From Mycolicibacterium sphagni (GTDB lineage: Bacteria; Actinomycetota; Actinomycetes; Mycobacteriales; Mycobacteriaceae): 64,000 bases of DNA. Each line of letters begins with the position of its first letter. Position 1 is the stretch's first letter. The stretch spans positions 186,001 to 250,000 of the forward strand of contig NZ_VBSB01000010.1 in the NCBI RefSeq assembly GCF_013337765.1. Direction: 5' to 3'. The notes beneath the pieces are model-generated. The model was not told the DNA's origin. It did no database searches and saw only the letters and a list, made by a program, of their open reading frames with translations. Both the position numbers and the translations under genes were made by a program. Below, piece after piece: positions 53,293 to 62,369 of this stretch.

Positions 53293-56200
53293 GTGACCGC
53301 TCTCGACTGGGGCAGACTGATCGCTGGCCTACTGGCCACCGCCATCGTGTTGGCATTCGCCGCCAAGCGCGTGCTGTTCTTGACCAACCTGATCCGATCG
53401 GGCCAGCCCGTCAGCGACGAGAGCGGCCGCAAGGACGACATCCCCGCTCGGATCAAAGCGCAATTCACCGAAGTCTTCGGGCAGAAGAAGCTGCTGAAGT
53501 GGTCCATCCCGGGCCTCGCGCATTTCTTCACCATGTGGGGCTTTTTCATCCTCGGCTCGGTGTATCTCGAGGCCTATGGCGTTCTGTTCAACCCGGAATT
53601 CCACATTCCGTTGGTCGGCCGCTGGAATGCGCTGGGCTTCCTGCAGGACTTCTTCGCTGTCGCCGTGTTGCTCGGCATCATCGTCTTCTCGATCATCCGG
53701 CTGCGCTCCGAGCCCAAGGACTACGGACGTGATTCCCGGTTCTATGGCTCGCACACCGGTGGCGCCTGGCTGATCCTGTTCATGATCTTCCTGGTGATCC
53801 TGACCTTCGCGTTCTTCCGCGGCGCCTCCGTCAACGCTCTCGGTGAGGACTTCCCCTACGGCTGGGGCGCGTTCTTCTCACACGGCATGGCCGCGGTGCT
53901 GGCACCGCTTGGGCACACCGCCAACGTGTGGATCGAGACCATCTCGCTGATGGGCCACATCGGCGTCATGCTGGCGTTCCTGTTGATCGTGCTGCACTCC
54001 AAGCACCTGCACATCGGCCTCGCACCGATCAACGTCACCTTCAAGCGGCTGCCGAACGCCCTGGGCCCGCTGCTCCCCGTCGAATACAAGGGCGAGCTGA
54101 TCGACTTCGAGGATCCCGCCGAGGACGCCATATTGGGCCGCGGCAAGATCGAGGACTTCACCTGGAAGGGCTACCTCGACTTCACCACCTGTACCGAGTG
54201 CGGTCGCTGCCAGTCGCAGTGCCCGGCATGGAACACCGGAAAGCCGTTGTCTCCCAAGCTCGTGATCATGAACCTGCGCGACCACCTGTTCGCGAAGGCG
54301 CCTTACATCATCGGCGGTAAGCCGATGCCCGACGGGGAGAACGAAGCCGAGCAGGTCCTCTCCACCGAGGGCGGTTTCATCGAGTCCAAGCACGACGAGC
54401 ATCACGCCGTCCCGGAATCCGGCTTCGAGCGGATCATGGGCTCCGGTCCGGAGCAGGCGACCCGCCCGCTGGTCGGCACCCTCGAGCAGGGCGGCGTGAT
54501 CGACCCCGACGTGCTGTGGTCCTGCACCACCTGCGGAGCCTGCGTCGAGCAGTGCCCGGTGGATATCGAGCACATCGACCACATCGTCGACATGCGCCGC
54601 TACCAGGTGATGATGGAGTCCGAGTTCCCGTCCGAGCTCGGCGTCCTGTTCAAGAACCTGGAGAACAAGGGCAACCCGTGGGGGCAGAACGCCTCGGACC
54701 GCACCAACTGGATCGACGAGGTCGACTTCGACGTGCCGGTGTTCGGCCAGGACGTCGAGAGCTTCGCCGGTTACGAATACCTGTTCTGGGTCGGCTGCGC
54801 CGGCGCCTACGAGGATCGCGCCAAGAAGACCACGAAGGCCGTCGCCGAGCTGCTGGCCGTCGCGGGCGTGAAGTTCCTGGTTCTGGGCACCGGCGAGACC
54901 TGCACCGGCGACTCGGCACGGCGCTCGGGCAACGAGTTCCTGTTCCAGCAGCTGGCCGCACAGAACGTCGAGACCCTCAACGACCTCTTCGAGGGAGTCG
55001 AGCGGGTCGACCGCAAGATCGTGGTCACCTGCCCGCACTGCTTCAACACCCTGGGCCGCGAATACCCGCAAGTGGGTGGCAACTTCACGGTCCTGCACCA
55101 CACCCAGCTGCTGAATCGCCTTGTGCGGGACAAGAAGCTGGTCTCGGTCAAGCCGGTCGGACAGGACATCACCTACCACGACCCGTGCTACCTGGGCCGG
55201 CACAACAAGGTCTACGACGCACCTCGTGAGCTGATCGGCGCGTCCGGCGCGAAGCTCACCGAGATGCCGCGCCACGCCGACCGCGGCCTGTGCTGCGGCG
55301 CCGGCGGTGCGCGCATGTGGATGGAAGAGCACATCGGCAAGCGCGTCAACACCGAGCGCACCGAGGAAGCGATCGACACCGGCGCCTCGAAGGTCGCCAC
55401 CGGCTGCCCCTTCTGCCGGGTGATGATCACCGACGGCGTCGACGAGGTCTCCGCGGCGCGCGATATCGAGAAGATCGAGGTGCTCGACGTCGCGCAGCTG
55501 CTGCTGGGCTCGCTGGACCTCAGCACGGTCACGCTGCCGGAGAAGGGCACCGCCGCCCGCGAGGCTGAAGCGGCCGCTGCGGCAGCACCGGCCGCAGCGC
55601 CCCCCGCGCCCAAGGCCGTGCCCGAGCCGGCTCCCGCCGCCGAGGCTCCCGCCGCTGCAGCTCCCGCTGCCGAGGCACCGGCCGCCGCGCCCGTCAAGGG
55701 GCTCGGCATCGCCGGCGGGGCCAAGAGACCCGGCGCCAAGAAGGCCGCCGCACCTGCTGCAGCAGCACCAGCCGCTGAGGCACCGGCGGCCGCAGCTCCT
55801 GCCGCCGAGGCACCGGCCGCCGCGCCCGTCAAGGGACTGGGCATTGCCGCGGGCGCCAAGCGACCCGGTGCCAAGAAGGCCGCCGCACCTGCTGCAGCAG
55901 CACCAGCCGCTGAGGCACCGGCGGCCGCAGCTCCTGCCGCCGAGGCACCGGCCGCCGCGCCCGTCAAGGGACTGGGCATTGCCGCGGGCGCCAAGCGACC
56001 CGGTGCCAAGAAGGCCGCCGAGGCTCCCGCAGCTGAAGCGCCGGCCGCCGAGGCTCCCGCAGCTGAAGCACCGGCCAAGGCCGAGCCCATCAACGAGCCA
56101 CCGGTCAAGGGTCTCGGTATCGCCGCCGGCGCCCGTCGCCCCGGTGCCAAGAAGGCGCCTGCCGCGACACCCGCTCCGGCCGAAACCGCGGCACCCGCAG

Positions 56201-56316
56201 CCGAGCCTGAGCCCGCCGCAGCACCCGAGCCGAAGGCCGCGGAGCCCAAGGCCGATGCCCCACCGGTCAAGGGCCTGGGTATCGCCAGGGGCGCTCGCCC
56301 GCCGGGTAAGCGCTAA
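53293..56316 (+). CDS. etfD: EtfD: membrane Fe-S electron-transfer-flavoprotein oxidoreductase
   Basis: 1007 aa. Five to six membrane helices (about residues 1-235), two 4Fe-4S motifs (CTECGRCQSQCPAW and CTTCGACVEQCPVD), two CCG domains (CPHCFNTLGREYP; GLCCGAGGARMW and TGCPFCRVMI), then an Ala/Pro-rich tail (about 755-1007) with five KGLGIA(A/G/R)GA(K/R)xPG modules. Established knowledge: the M. tuberculosis orthologue Rv0338c (about 880 aa) re-oxidises ETF from acyl-CoA dehydrogenases and feeds electrons to the quinone pool; it is essential and a drug target. GTG start with GGGAGG upstream. The longer tail explains the extra length. Confidence 0.9.
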   Translation: MTALDWGRLIAGLLATAIVLAFAAKRVLFLTNLIRSGQPVSDESGRKDDIPARIKAQFTEVFGQKKLLKWSIPGLAHFFTMWGFFILGSVYLEAYGVLFNPEFHIPLVGRWNALGFLQDFFAVAVLLGIIVFSIIRLRSEPKDYGRDSRFYGSHTGGAWLILFMIFLVILTFAFFRGASVNALGEDFPYGWGAFFSHGMAAVLAPLGHTANVWIETISLMGHIGVMLAFLLIVLHSKHLHIGLAPINVTFKRLPNALGPLLPVEYKGELIDFEDPAEDAILGRGKIEDFTWKGYLDFTTCTECGRCQSQCPAWNTGKPLSPKLVIMNLRDHLFAKAPYIIGGKPMPDGENEAEQVLSTEGGFIESKHDEHHAVPESGFERIMGSGPEQATRPLVGTLEQGGVIDPDVLWSCTTCGACVEQCPVDIEHIDHIVDMRRYQVMMESEFPSELGVLFKNLENKGNPWGQNASDRTNWIDEVDFDVPVFGQDVESFAGYEYLFWVGCAGAYEDRAKKTTKAVAELLAVAGVKFLVLGTGETCTGDSARRSGNEFLFQQLAAQNVETLNDLFEGVERVDRKIVVTCPHCFNTLGREYPQVGGNFTVLHHTQLLNRLVRDKKLVSVKPVGQDITYHDPCYLGRHNKVYDAPRELIGASGAKLTEMPRHADRGLCCGAGGARMWMEEHIGKRVNTERTEEAIDTGASKVATGCPFCRVMITDGVDEVSAARDIEKIEVLDVAQLLLGSLDLSTVTLPEKGTAAREAEAAAAAAPAAAPPAPKAVPEPAPAAEAPAAAAPAAEAPAAAPVKGLGIAGGAKRPGAKKAAAPAAAAPAAEAPAAAAPAAEAPAAAPVKGLGIAAGAKRPGAKKAAAPAAAAPAAEAPAAAAPAAEAPAAAPVKGLGIAAGAKRPGAKKAAEAPAAEAPAAEAPAAEAPAKAEPINEPPVKGLGIAAGARRPGAKKAPAATPAPAETAAPAAEPEPAAAPEPKAAEPKADAPPVKGLGIARGARPPGKR
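55741..56010 (+). repeat. Two identical 135-bp tandem repeats in etfD
   Basis: Copies at 55741-55875 and 55876-56010 read as identical at DNA level, each encoding 45 residues (817-861 and 862-906) with one KGLGIAAGAKRPGAK module. A third start of the unit follows at 56011 and then diverges. Identical copies imply recent duplication or homogenisation, and copy number may vary. Confidence 0.85.
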
Positions 56317-56332
56317 GCCCTAGGGCTGGTTG

Positions 56333-57271
56333 TCAGCTGACCGCGGCAGCGGTGTCGCGGGCGCGATCGCGTTTCTCCTCGTAGAACCGCGCCCGCTCAT
56401 CGACCAGGGCCAAAAACCCGATCAGTTCCTCGCGGGCTCGTTCACCGATCGGGCCAAAATCGTTGCGGTCGAAGATGTTCCAGAAACGCAGCACCGGCAC
56501 CAGCACGTCGTCATGGTGGATGCGCAGATCGTAGATCCCGGCTTTGGCGATGGTGATCGCGTTCTTGGCGAAGTCGGTCAAACCTTGGCCGGGCATCGCG
56601 AAGTTGATCGCCTCGTCGCGGATCGCAGTCATCGCGGCGTCGGGATCGATATCGAGGGCAGCGCCCATCAGATTGCGATAGAAGACCATATGAAGGTTCT
56701 CGTCGGCTGCGATGCGCGCTAACAGCTGGTCGGCCAGCGGGCAGCCGGATGCACGGCCGGTGTTGCGGTGCGAGATACGGGTCGCCAACTCCTGAAACGA
56801 CACGTACGCCAGCACAGCCAGCGGTGTCCTGTCCCCGGCGTCGTATCCGGCAACCGTGTGCTCCATGCGAAGGCGTTCCAGGACAACAGGATCGACGCCG
56901 CGGGTGACCACCAGATAGTCCCGGAGCGCAATGCTGTGGCGACCTTCCTCCGCGGTCCACTGTCCAACCCACGTGCCCCATGCCCCGTCGCGGGTAAACC
57001 GGGTGGCGATCTCGCGGTGATAGGACGGCAGGTTGTCCTCGGTGAGGAGATTCACGGTCATAGCGACCTTGGCGACGGGGTCCAGCGGGGAGTCCTGCGG
57101 CTGCCAGTCTTCCCCGCCCAGAAACGCAAAATCGCGCCCCCGGCCCCACGGGACGTAGTCATGCGGAAACCACTCGCGCGCCACCGAAAGATGGCGGTCG
57201 ATGTTCTCTGCGACAACGGGTTCGAGTTCGTGCAACACAGCCACTTGTGCGTCCATGGGCGTCCACTCCAT
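56333..57271 (-). CDS. Acyl-ACP desaturase (DesA family)
   Basis: 312 aa ferritin-like diiron enzyme. Opens VLHELEPVVAENIDRHLS; contains WFPHDYVPWGRGRDFAFLGG, NLLTEDNLPSYHRE, and diiron motifs EEGRH and DENLH separated by about 85 residues, as in stearoyl-ACP desaturases and mycobacterial DesA1/DesA2. It would introduce a double bond in an acyl-ACP (mycolate or membrane lipid precursor) using O2 and electrons. ATG start at 57271. A dense palindromic operator begins one base upstream. Which of DesA1, DesA2 or a third paralogue it is cannot be told. Convergent with etfD. Confidence 0.88.
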   Translation of the reverse strand: MEWTPMDAQVAVLHELEPVVAENIDRHLSVAREWFPHDYVPWGRGRDFAFLGGEDWQPQDSPLDPVAKVAMTVNLLTEDNLPSYHREIATRFTRDGAWGTWVGQWTAEEGRHSIALRDYLVVTRGVDPVVLERLRMEHTVAGYDAGDRTPLAVLAYVSFQELATRISHRNTGRASGCPLADQLLARIAADENLHMVFYRNLMGAALDIDPDAAMTAIRDEAINFAMPGQGLTDFAKNAITIAKAGIYDLRIHHDDVLVPVLRFWNIFDRNDFGPIGERAREELIGFLALVDERARFYEEKRDRARDTAAAVS

Positions 57272-57306
57272 AACCTACGGTTCCGTAAGTTACGGTACCG
57301 TAGGTT
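57272..57306. promoter_or_regulatory. Compound palindromic operator of the desaturase gene
   Basis: Outer perfect arms AACCTACGG (57272-57280) and CCGTAGGTT (57298-57306) enclose CCGTAAGTTACGG (57283-57295), itself a perfect odd palindrome. It also reads as two tandem TACGGTWCCGTA sites 15 bp apart (57276-57287 and 57291-57302, the second perfect). It abuts the ATG. Known desA genes are controlled by a TetR-type regulator (MadR in M. tuberculosis); identity of the regulator here is inferred only. Confidence 0.8.
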
Positions 57307-57346
57307 GAAGCGCACGACAAGAGTGTCTACGCCGACGCGAGCCAGC

Positions 57347-57775
57347 TCAGCCGATCTTGGTCAGCTGGAACGGGACCTGGGTGATCTGCCCGCCCGGGCA
57401 GTCGCCGTTGGAGTCCGCCGTGATCGTTCCCGTCATGGTGGCGGCATCCACCGAGTAGGCGATCCGCACCGGTGCGTAGCTGCCGTTATCGCAGACAATC
57501 CCGTCGGGCTTGGTGACCGTGAAGTTCCACTTACCGTTGGTGAAGGTGGCCACGCTGGTCCAACCAACGGTGCTGGTGAGGTTGGCGGTGCATCCGTTGA
57601 CGACGGGGTTGCACGACGACGCCGCTGTCACGACGGCCCCGTCGTCGCCGCCCTTGACGGCGAAGGTGCCGTTGATCGCCGCCGGCTCGGCAACGGCGGA
57701 AGCAGCAAAGCCCAGTGCGGCGGCCGCGGCCAGCGCAGCAGCAGACGTCAATGTGCGTGTGATCTTCACGTTCAT
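57347..57775 (-). CDS. Small secreted protein
   Basis: 142 aa from ATG at 57775 (MNVKITRTLTSAAALAAAAALG), with AAAGGGA just upstream; a GTG two codons later has better spacing to that site. Sec signal cleaved near AVAEPA (about residue 29). The mature domain of about 110 residues is probably beta-rich with four Cys (SSCNPVVNGC, IVCDNG, GDCPGG), likely two disulphides. Family not recognised with confidence; similar small secreted proteins are common in mycobacteria. Divergent from aspC. Confidence 0.75.
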   Translation of the reverse strand: MNVKITRTLTSAAALAAAAALGFAASAVAEPAAINGTFAVKGGDDGAVVTAASSCNPVVNGCTANLTSTVGWTSVATFTNGKWNFTVTKPDGIVCDNGSYAPVRIAYSVDAATMTGTITADSNGDCPGGQITQVPFQLTKIG

Positions 57776-57964
57776 TCCCTTTGCGCCGTCGGTCCGGTAG
57801 TGACGACCCAAGCTAGCAGTCAGTTCGCCCGCGATAACCGCGCCCGCACAGCAGAGTCACAGTTGTATCCGAGGTGTCTTTCAATCGTGACTTCCGCACG
57901 TCACAGCAAAGGGACAATCGGTCGGAGCGGAAACCAGTTTGCGTCGGAATGGGAGAATCAACCG

Positions 57965-59230
57965 GTGACTACCCACCAGTTACCGTGGCACGGCACGAGC
58001 CAGCACCCTCGGCCGCGCACGTTCACGCAGTCGACCAAGCTGCAGGACGTTCTCTACGAGATCCGCGGGCCGATCCACGAGCACGCCAACCGGCTGGAGA
58101 ACGAGGGTCACCGGATCCTCAAGCTCAACATCGGCAATCCCGCGCCGTTCGGCTTCGAGGCGCCCGACGTGATCATGCGCGACATGATCGCCTCGCTGCC
58201 TGACGCCCAGGGCTACTCGGACTCCAAGGGCATCGTCAGCGCCCGCCGCGCGGTGTTCACCCGCTACGAACTGGTCGAGAACTTTCCCCGCTTCGATATC
58301 GACGACGTCTACCTCGGCAACGGGGTCTCCGAACTCATCACGATGACCCTGCAGGCGCTGCTCGACAACGGCGACCAGGTGCTCATCCCCGCCCCGGACT
58401 ACCCACTGTGGACGGCATCGACCGCGCTGGCCGGTGGCACCCCGGTGCACTACCTGTGCGACGAGACCAACGGCTGGATGCCCGACGTCGCCGACCTGGA
58501 GTCCAAGATCACCGACCGCACCAAGGCGCTCGTCGTGATCAACCCGAACAACCCCACCGGCGCGGTATACAGCCGCGAAATCCTCGAGCAGATGGTCGAA
58601 TTGGCACGAAAGCATCAGCTGCTGCTGCTGGCCGACGAAATCTACGACAAGATCCTTTACGACGACGCCAAGCACATCAGCCTGGCTTCACTGGCGCCGG
58701 ACCTGCTGACGCTGACGTTCAACGGGCTGTCCAAGGCCTACCGGGTGGCCGGCTACCGGTCGGGCTGGCTCGTCATCACCGGACCCAAAGAACACGCCAG
58801 CAGCTTCATCGAGGGCATCAGCCTCCTGGCGAATATGCGCTTGTGCCCGAATGTGCCTGCGCAGCATGCCATTCAGGTCGCACTGGGCGGCCACCAGAGC
58901 ATCGACGATCTGGTTCTCCCGGGTGGCCGGCTGCTCGAGCAGCGTGACGTCGCCTGGAGCAAGCTCAACGAGATTCCCGGGGTGTCCTGCGTCAAGCCCA
59001 CCGGCGCGCTGTACGCCTTCCCGCGGCTCGACCCTGAAGTGCACGAGATCCACGACGACGAGCAGTTGGTACTCGATCTGCTTCTGCAAGAAAAGATTCT
59101 GGTCACCCAGGGCACCGGCTTCAACTGGCCGGCGCCGGATCACTTCCGGATCGTCACGTTGCCGTGGGCCCGCGATCTGACCAAGGCCATCGAACGGCTA
59201 GGCAACTTTCTGGCCAGCTACCGGCAGTAG
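57965..59230 (+). CDS. aspC: Aspartate/alanine-type aminotransferase (Rv0337c-like)
   Basis: 421 aa from GTG at 57965 (GGGAG about nine bases upstream); the frame to 56768 overlaps other genes and is rejected. Fold-type I PLP enzyme: YSDSKGIVSARRAV, VINPNNPTGAVYS, DEIYDKILYDD, PLP-binding Lys in GLSKAYRVAGYRSGW, and the substrate Arg in DHFRIVTLPW. It transfers amino groups between an amino acid (alanine/aspartate/glutamate) and 2-oxoacids. In M. tuberculosis the orthologue aspC lies next to the etfD homologue Rv0338c; here a desaturase and a secreted protein lie between. The 3' end overlaps the next gene by 33 bp on the opposite strand. Confidence 0.9.
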   Translation: MTTHQLPWHGTSQHPRPRTFTQSTKLQDVLYEIRGPIHEHANRLENEGHRILKLNIGNPAPFGFEAPDVIMRDMIASLPDAQGYSDSKGIVSARRAVFTRYELVENFPRFDIDDVYLGNGVSELITMTLQALLDNGDQVLIPAPDYPLWTASTALAGGTPVHYLCDETNGWMPDVADLESKITDRTKALVVINPNNPTGAVYSREILEQMVELARKHQLLLLADEIYDKILYDDAKHISLASLAPDLLTLTFNGLSKAYRVAGYRSGWLVITGPKEHASSFIEGISLLANMRLCPNVPAQHAIQVALGGHQSIDDLVLPGGRLLEQRDVAWSKLNEIPGVSCVKPTGALYAFPRLDPEVHEIHDDEQLVLDLLLQEKILVTQGTGFNWPAPDHFRIVTLPWARDLTKAIERLGNFLASYRQ

Positions 59231-60580
59231 CTCGTCCCGTCGCCGTCGGCGCCGACTCGCTGTTGCCAGCCGAAATATGAATGCCGGGTGGAGAAGTCGG
59301 ACCGGTGAGTCCAGAAAATTGTTGACCCTGAAGAACTTCTCGGCGACGACGGTGTCGTAGGAACAAATGCCGAGCACCCAATCCGTGCACCGGTTCGCCA
59401 CGCGCGTCGACATCGAACGCCGCCCCTCGACCTCGGGGAAGGCCAGGTCATTTCCTGCCGCCATCTGCCAGGCAACGGCAATCGATTTCGCCGCCTTGCG
59501 GAAATACCGTCGCGCCAGATCCTGCCCGCCCGAGCGCAAGCAGTCTCGCAGGGCGAGAGCATCGAGTGCGCCGACCGTCATCCCTTGGCCGTAAACGGGA
59601 TTGAAGCTGCAGATGGCATCACCGCACACCAGCAGTCCGTCCGGGAACCGACGCAGCTTGTCGTAGCGCCGCCACTGGCTTGACGGCATCCGATGACGAA
59701 CCACCTCGCCCAGCGGCTCGCCGGCCCGAGCCGCCGCCAACACGTGCGGGGGCGCGTAATCCGAAGCGAAGTCCAGCATTCCAGCCAATTCAGCGGGCGG
59801 CTCATTGCCCAGCATTCCCCAGACGGTGAACATCCACTGGTCGTTCTCGTAGCTCGACAGGAACATCCCGCGGGGCCGACCCGGTGCGGCGCCGATCACG
59901 ACCATGCGCTCGACGTCTGCCGGCGGAATCCGCATCAATTGGCTGGCATACGTGGTGCGCATGACCACGTGATCCTCGGCCGGCCGTTCGTACCCGATTC
60001 CCTCGAGGAACGCCGGAGTCCGTGAACCACGGCCCATGACGTCGACAATGAGGTCCCCGGTCAGCCGCCGCTCGGAATCGCCGGCCCGGCTCGCCACCTG
60101 CACCCCGGCAACGCGTGTCCGGTCGGATGTCGGTATCAGATCGACGACGTCGTGGCCGTCCAGAATCGTCACGTTGGAGATCGCCCGGAGCCGACGCCGC
60201 ACGTGGTATTCGAGGAACGGTCGGCTCGACAGATACATCGGCGCTTCGGTTCGTTGGGCAAACCCCGACCTCACCAGCACGTGGCCGCCGAACGAGATAT
60301 AGATCTTGGAGAAGTCCCCATCATCGAGGGTGACGGCACCGTCATCGACGAGTTCGCGCAGGAAACCCGGGAAGAACTCGTCGATGATCTGGCCGCCGCG
60401 GCCGAGCAACGCATGGACATGCCTGCCCTGTGGGATGCCGCGCCGGTTCACCGGTTCCTCCGGCAGAACGTCGCGTTCCACCACCGTCACGGTTCGGTAG
60501 AAGTCGCTCAACACCCTCGCGGCGAGCAAGCCACTCATGCTTGCCCCTAGAACAACGGCATGGTCTGCGACTGTGGCCAC
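59198..60580 (-). CDS. FAD-dependent oxidoreductase/monooxygenase
   Basis: 460 aa, GTG start with GAGGAG upstream. N-terminal FAD loop VVLGASMSGLLAARVL followed by VVERD; RGIPQGRHVHALLGRG is typical of a mycobacterial group of single-component FAD monooxygenases; the second FAD motif is LLVCGDAICSFNPVYGQGM near residue 310. The C-terminus is basic. Likely oxidises a lipophilic substrate; not assignable further. Its last 33 bp overlap the aspC 3' end (convergent), so the two transcripts can form antisense duplex. Confidence 0.82.
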   Translation of the reverse strand: MATVADHAVVLGASMSGLLAARVLSDFYRTVTVVERDVLPEEPVNRRGIPQGRHVHALLGRGGQIIDEFFPGFLRELVDDGAVTLDDGDFSKIYISFGGHVLVRSGFAQRTEAPMYLSSRPFLEYHVRRRLRAISNVTILDGHDVVDLIPTSDRTRVAGVQVASRAGDSERRLTGDLIVDVMGRGSRTPAFLEGIGYERPAEDHVVMRTTYASQLMRIPPADVERMVVIGAAPGRPRGMFLSSYENDQWMFTVWGMLGNEPPAELAGMLDFASDYAPPHVLAAARAGEPLGEVVRHRMPSSQWRRYDKLRRFPDGLLVCGDAICSFNPVYGQGMTVGALDALALRDCLRSGGQDLARRYFRKAAKSIAVAWQMAAGNDLAFPEVEGRRSMSTRVANRCTDWVLGICSYDTVVAEKFFRVNNFLDSPVRLLHPAFIFRLATASRRRRRRDELLPVAGQKVA

Positions 60581-60714
60581 CGGCTCCTCCTCATGTTCGC
60601 TGCTGTCAGCATGGGGGCCACCGCGAGGGCCGGTTAGCGTAGCCGACTACGTAACTTCCCCGGGCCGGGCCGCTCACCCACCGTTCGCTCAAGCAGCCGC
60701 TCTACCCTGTCCGG

Positions 60715-61956
60715 GTGACGCACTCGCATTCACACAGCGGCCCGGCCCCGCTGAGCCCGCTGGCGGCCCGGATCGTCGTGGTCGCGCTGGCCGTGATCGG
60801 TCTGGCGACGGTCGTCGGCGCGGTCCTGCTATGGCCGAGCGGTTCGAAGGTCGACATTCCCCTGCCGTTCCAGAACGGCCAGGGCGGCGCGGTCTCCACC
60901 GAGGGCGGGCATGTGCTGTCCAGCAGCCTGGCCGACTGTGGCAGCCCGTCGGCAGGCCAGGTGCTCACCGCATCGCCGACCCCGGGGATATCCGGCAGTG
61001 GCACCTGCGTGCAGACGGTGGTGGCGATCGACAGCGGACCGAACCAGGGTGCGTCCACGATGCTGGAGTTCTCCCCCGGCCCTGGTCAGCCGAACCTGTT
61101 GGCGGGCGACACGATTCGCATCTTCCGACAGGTCGACGAGCAGGGCACCACCAGCTACGGCTTCTACGACTACGAACGCACCTGGCCACTGATCGCCTTG
61201 GCAGCGGTGTTCGCGATTGTCATTGTGGCGGTGGCACGTTGGCGCGGGCTGCGGGCGCTGGTCGGGATCGTCGTGGCCTTCGTGGTACTGGTTGTCTTCC
61301 TGCTGCCGGCGTTGCGAGACGGTGCCTCAGCGGTTCCCGTCGCGCTGGTCGCCTCGGCAATCATCCTGTTCGCGGTGATCTACCTGGCGCACGGAGTCAG
61401 CCTGCGCACCAGCGCCGCCTTACTGGGCACGCTGGCAGCCATGCTGCTGGCGGCGGGATTATCTTGGGCTGCAATTGAACTCGCACATCTGACCGGACTC
61501 TCGGAGGACCAGAACAACGAAGTCGCGGCGTACATGGGGCACGTGTCGATCCAGGGTCTGCTGCTGGCCGGGTTCATCATCGGCTCCCTGGGTGTGCTCA
61601 ACGACGTGACCATCACCCAGGCGTCGGCGGTATTCGAGCTCGCCCACGCAGACCACTCGCGTCGCCAGATCTTCCTGCGCGCCATGCGCATCGGCAGCGA
61701 CCACATCGCCAGCACGGTCTACACCCTGGTGCTGGCCTACGCGGGCAGTTCGCTGCCCCTGCTGTTGTTGTTCAGTGTCGCCAACCGCTCGCTGTTCGAC
61801 GTGCTGACCAGTGAGAGCGTTGCCATCGAGATCGCCCGCTCGGCGGTCGGCGGTATCGCGCTGGCGTTGTCGGTGCCGCTGACCACCGCGATCGCCGCGG
61901 TACTGGCTACCCCCGGTCCCGCAGCGTCAGCAGGTAACCGCCACAGCCTGGCGTGA
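60715..61956 (+). CDS. YibE/F-family membrane protein
   Basis: 413 aa, GTG start. One N-terminal helix (about 22-42), an extracytoplasmic beta-domain (about 45-155) with a probable disulphide (ADCGSP and GTCVQT), then six to seven helices including GRWRGLRALVGIV-like VARWRGLRALVGIVVAFVV and the conserved GVLNDVTITQASAVFEL with HADHSRRQIFLRAMRIGSDHIAST. This is the YibE/YibF permease-like family; its transported substrate is not established. The N-terminus is His/Ser-rich (THSHSHSG), which may be metal-binding. Confidence 0.85.
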   Translation: MTHSHSHSGPAPLSPLAARIVVVALAVIGLATVVGAVLLWPSGSKVDIPLPFQNGQGGAVSTEGGHVLSSSLADCGSPSAGQVLTASPTPGISGSGTCVQTVVAIDSGPNQGASTMLEFSPGPGQPNLLAGDTIRIFRQVDEQGTTSYGFYDYERTWPLIALAAVFAIVIVAVARWRGLRALVGIVVAFVVLVVFLLPALRDGASAVPVALVASAIILFAVIYLAHGVSLRTSAALLGTLAAMLLAAGLSWAAIELAHLTGLSEDQNNEVAAYMGHVSIQGLLLAGFIIGSLGVLNDVTITQASAVFELAHADHSRRQIFLRAMRIGSDHIASTVYTLVLAYAGSSLPLLLLFSVANRSLFDVLTSESVAIEIARSAVGGIALALSVPLTTAIAAVLATPGPAASAGNRHSLA

Positions 61957-61976
61957 CCAGGCCCGCCGCACGTCGG

Positions 61977-62351
61977 TCAGGCCTGCAGATCCTCGTCGGA
62001 CATGTCGGTGGCGGCCAAGGCTGCCGCCAGGTCATCGTGACGGAACGCCGAGGTGACGTGGTCGTGCACCACCCGGAAGGCCGATGCCGCGGTGCGGACG
62101 TCGGACGGGTCGGCAGCCGAGGTCAGCCGCTCTTCGACGACGACGACACCGTCGCGGTAGTAGATCTCGCCCACCTCGATGGTTCCGGGCGACCGCTGCG
62201 CCCACTCCCGCAGTGCGGCATGGCCCTGTGCGGCGCCGTCGGCGTCCCCGATCTCGATGTCCTCGCTGGACAGCGAGACCAGAGTGTCGAGGTCCGCGGT
62301 GCTCAGCGCGTCGTGCCAGGCCAGAACGGTGGCGATCTCCGAAGTGCTCAT
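61977..62351 (-). CDS. SnoaL-like/NTF2-fold protein
   Basis: 124 aa, ATG start. Single NTF2-like domain: WHDALSTADLDTLVSLSSEDIEIGD, then AQGHAALREWAQ and FRVVHDHVTSAFRHDDL. Such small cone-shaped proteins act as isomerases, cyclases or epoxide hydrolases, or bind ligands without catalysis; the activity here is unknown. Encoded 18 bp downstream of the isomerase-like gene and probably co-transcribed with it. Confidence 0.8.
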   Translation of the reverse strand: MSTSEIATVLAWHDALSTADLDTLVSLSSEDIEIGDADGAAQGHAALREWAQRSPGTIEVGEIYYRDGVVVVEERLTSAADPSDVRTAASAFRVVHDHVTSAFRHDDLAAALAATDMSDEDLQA

Positions 62352-62369
62352 TGCGCTAAAGCTACCGGT

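Noticed and set aside
53878..55332. 484-codon open frame antisense to etfD
   Set aside because: Covers the Fe-S cluster and CCG region of etfD; no recognisable domain.
55600..56290. Regular repeats considered as a CRISPR or minisatellite array
   Set aside because: They keep the etfD reading frame and encode Ala/Pro-rich protein; spacers are not unique and there are no cas genes.
56318..56325. CCCTAGGG between etfD and the desaturase as a further IniR-type box
   Set aside because: Single copy between two convergent 3' ends; no promoter there to regulate.
56768..57964. N-terminal extension of aspC
   Set aside because: Would run antisense through the desaturase and the secreted protein; aspC homology begins at the GTG at 57965.
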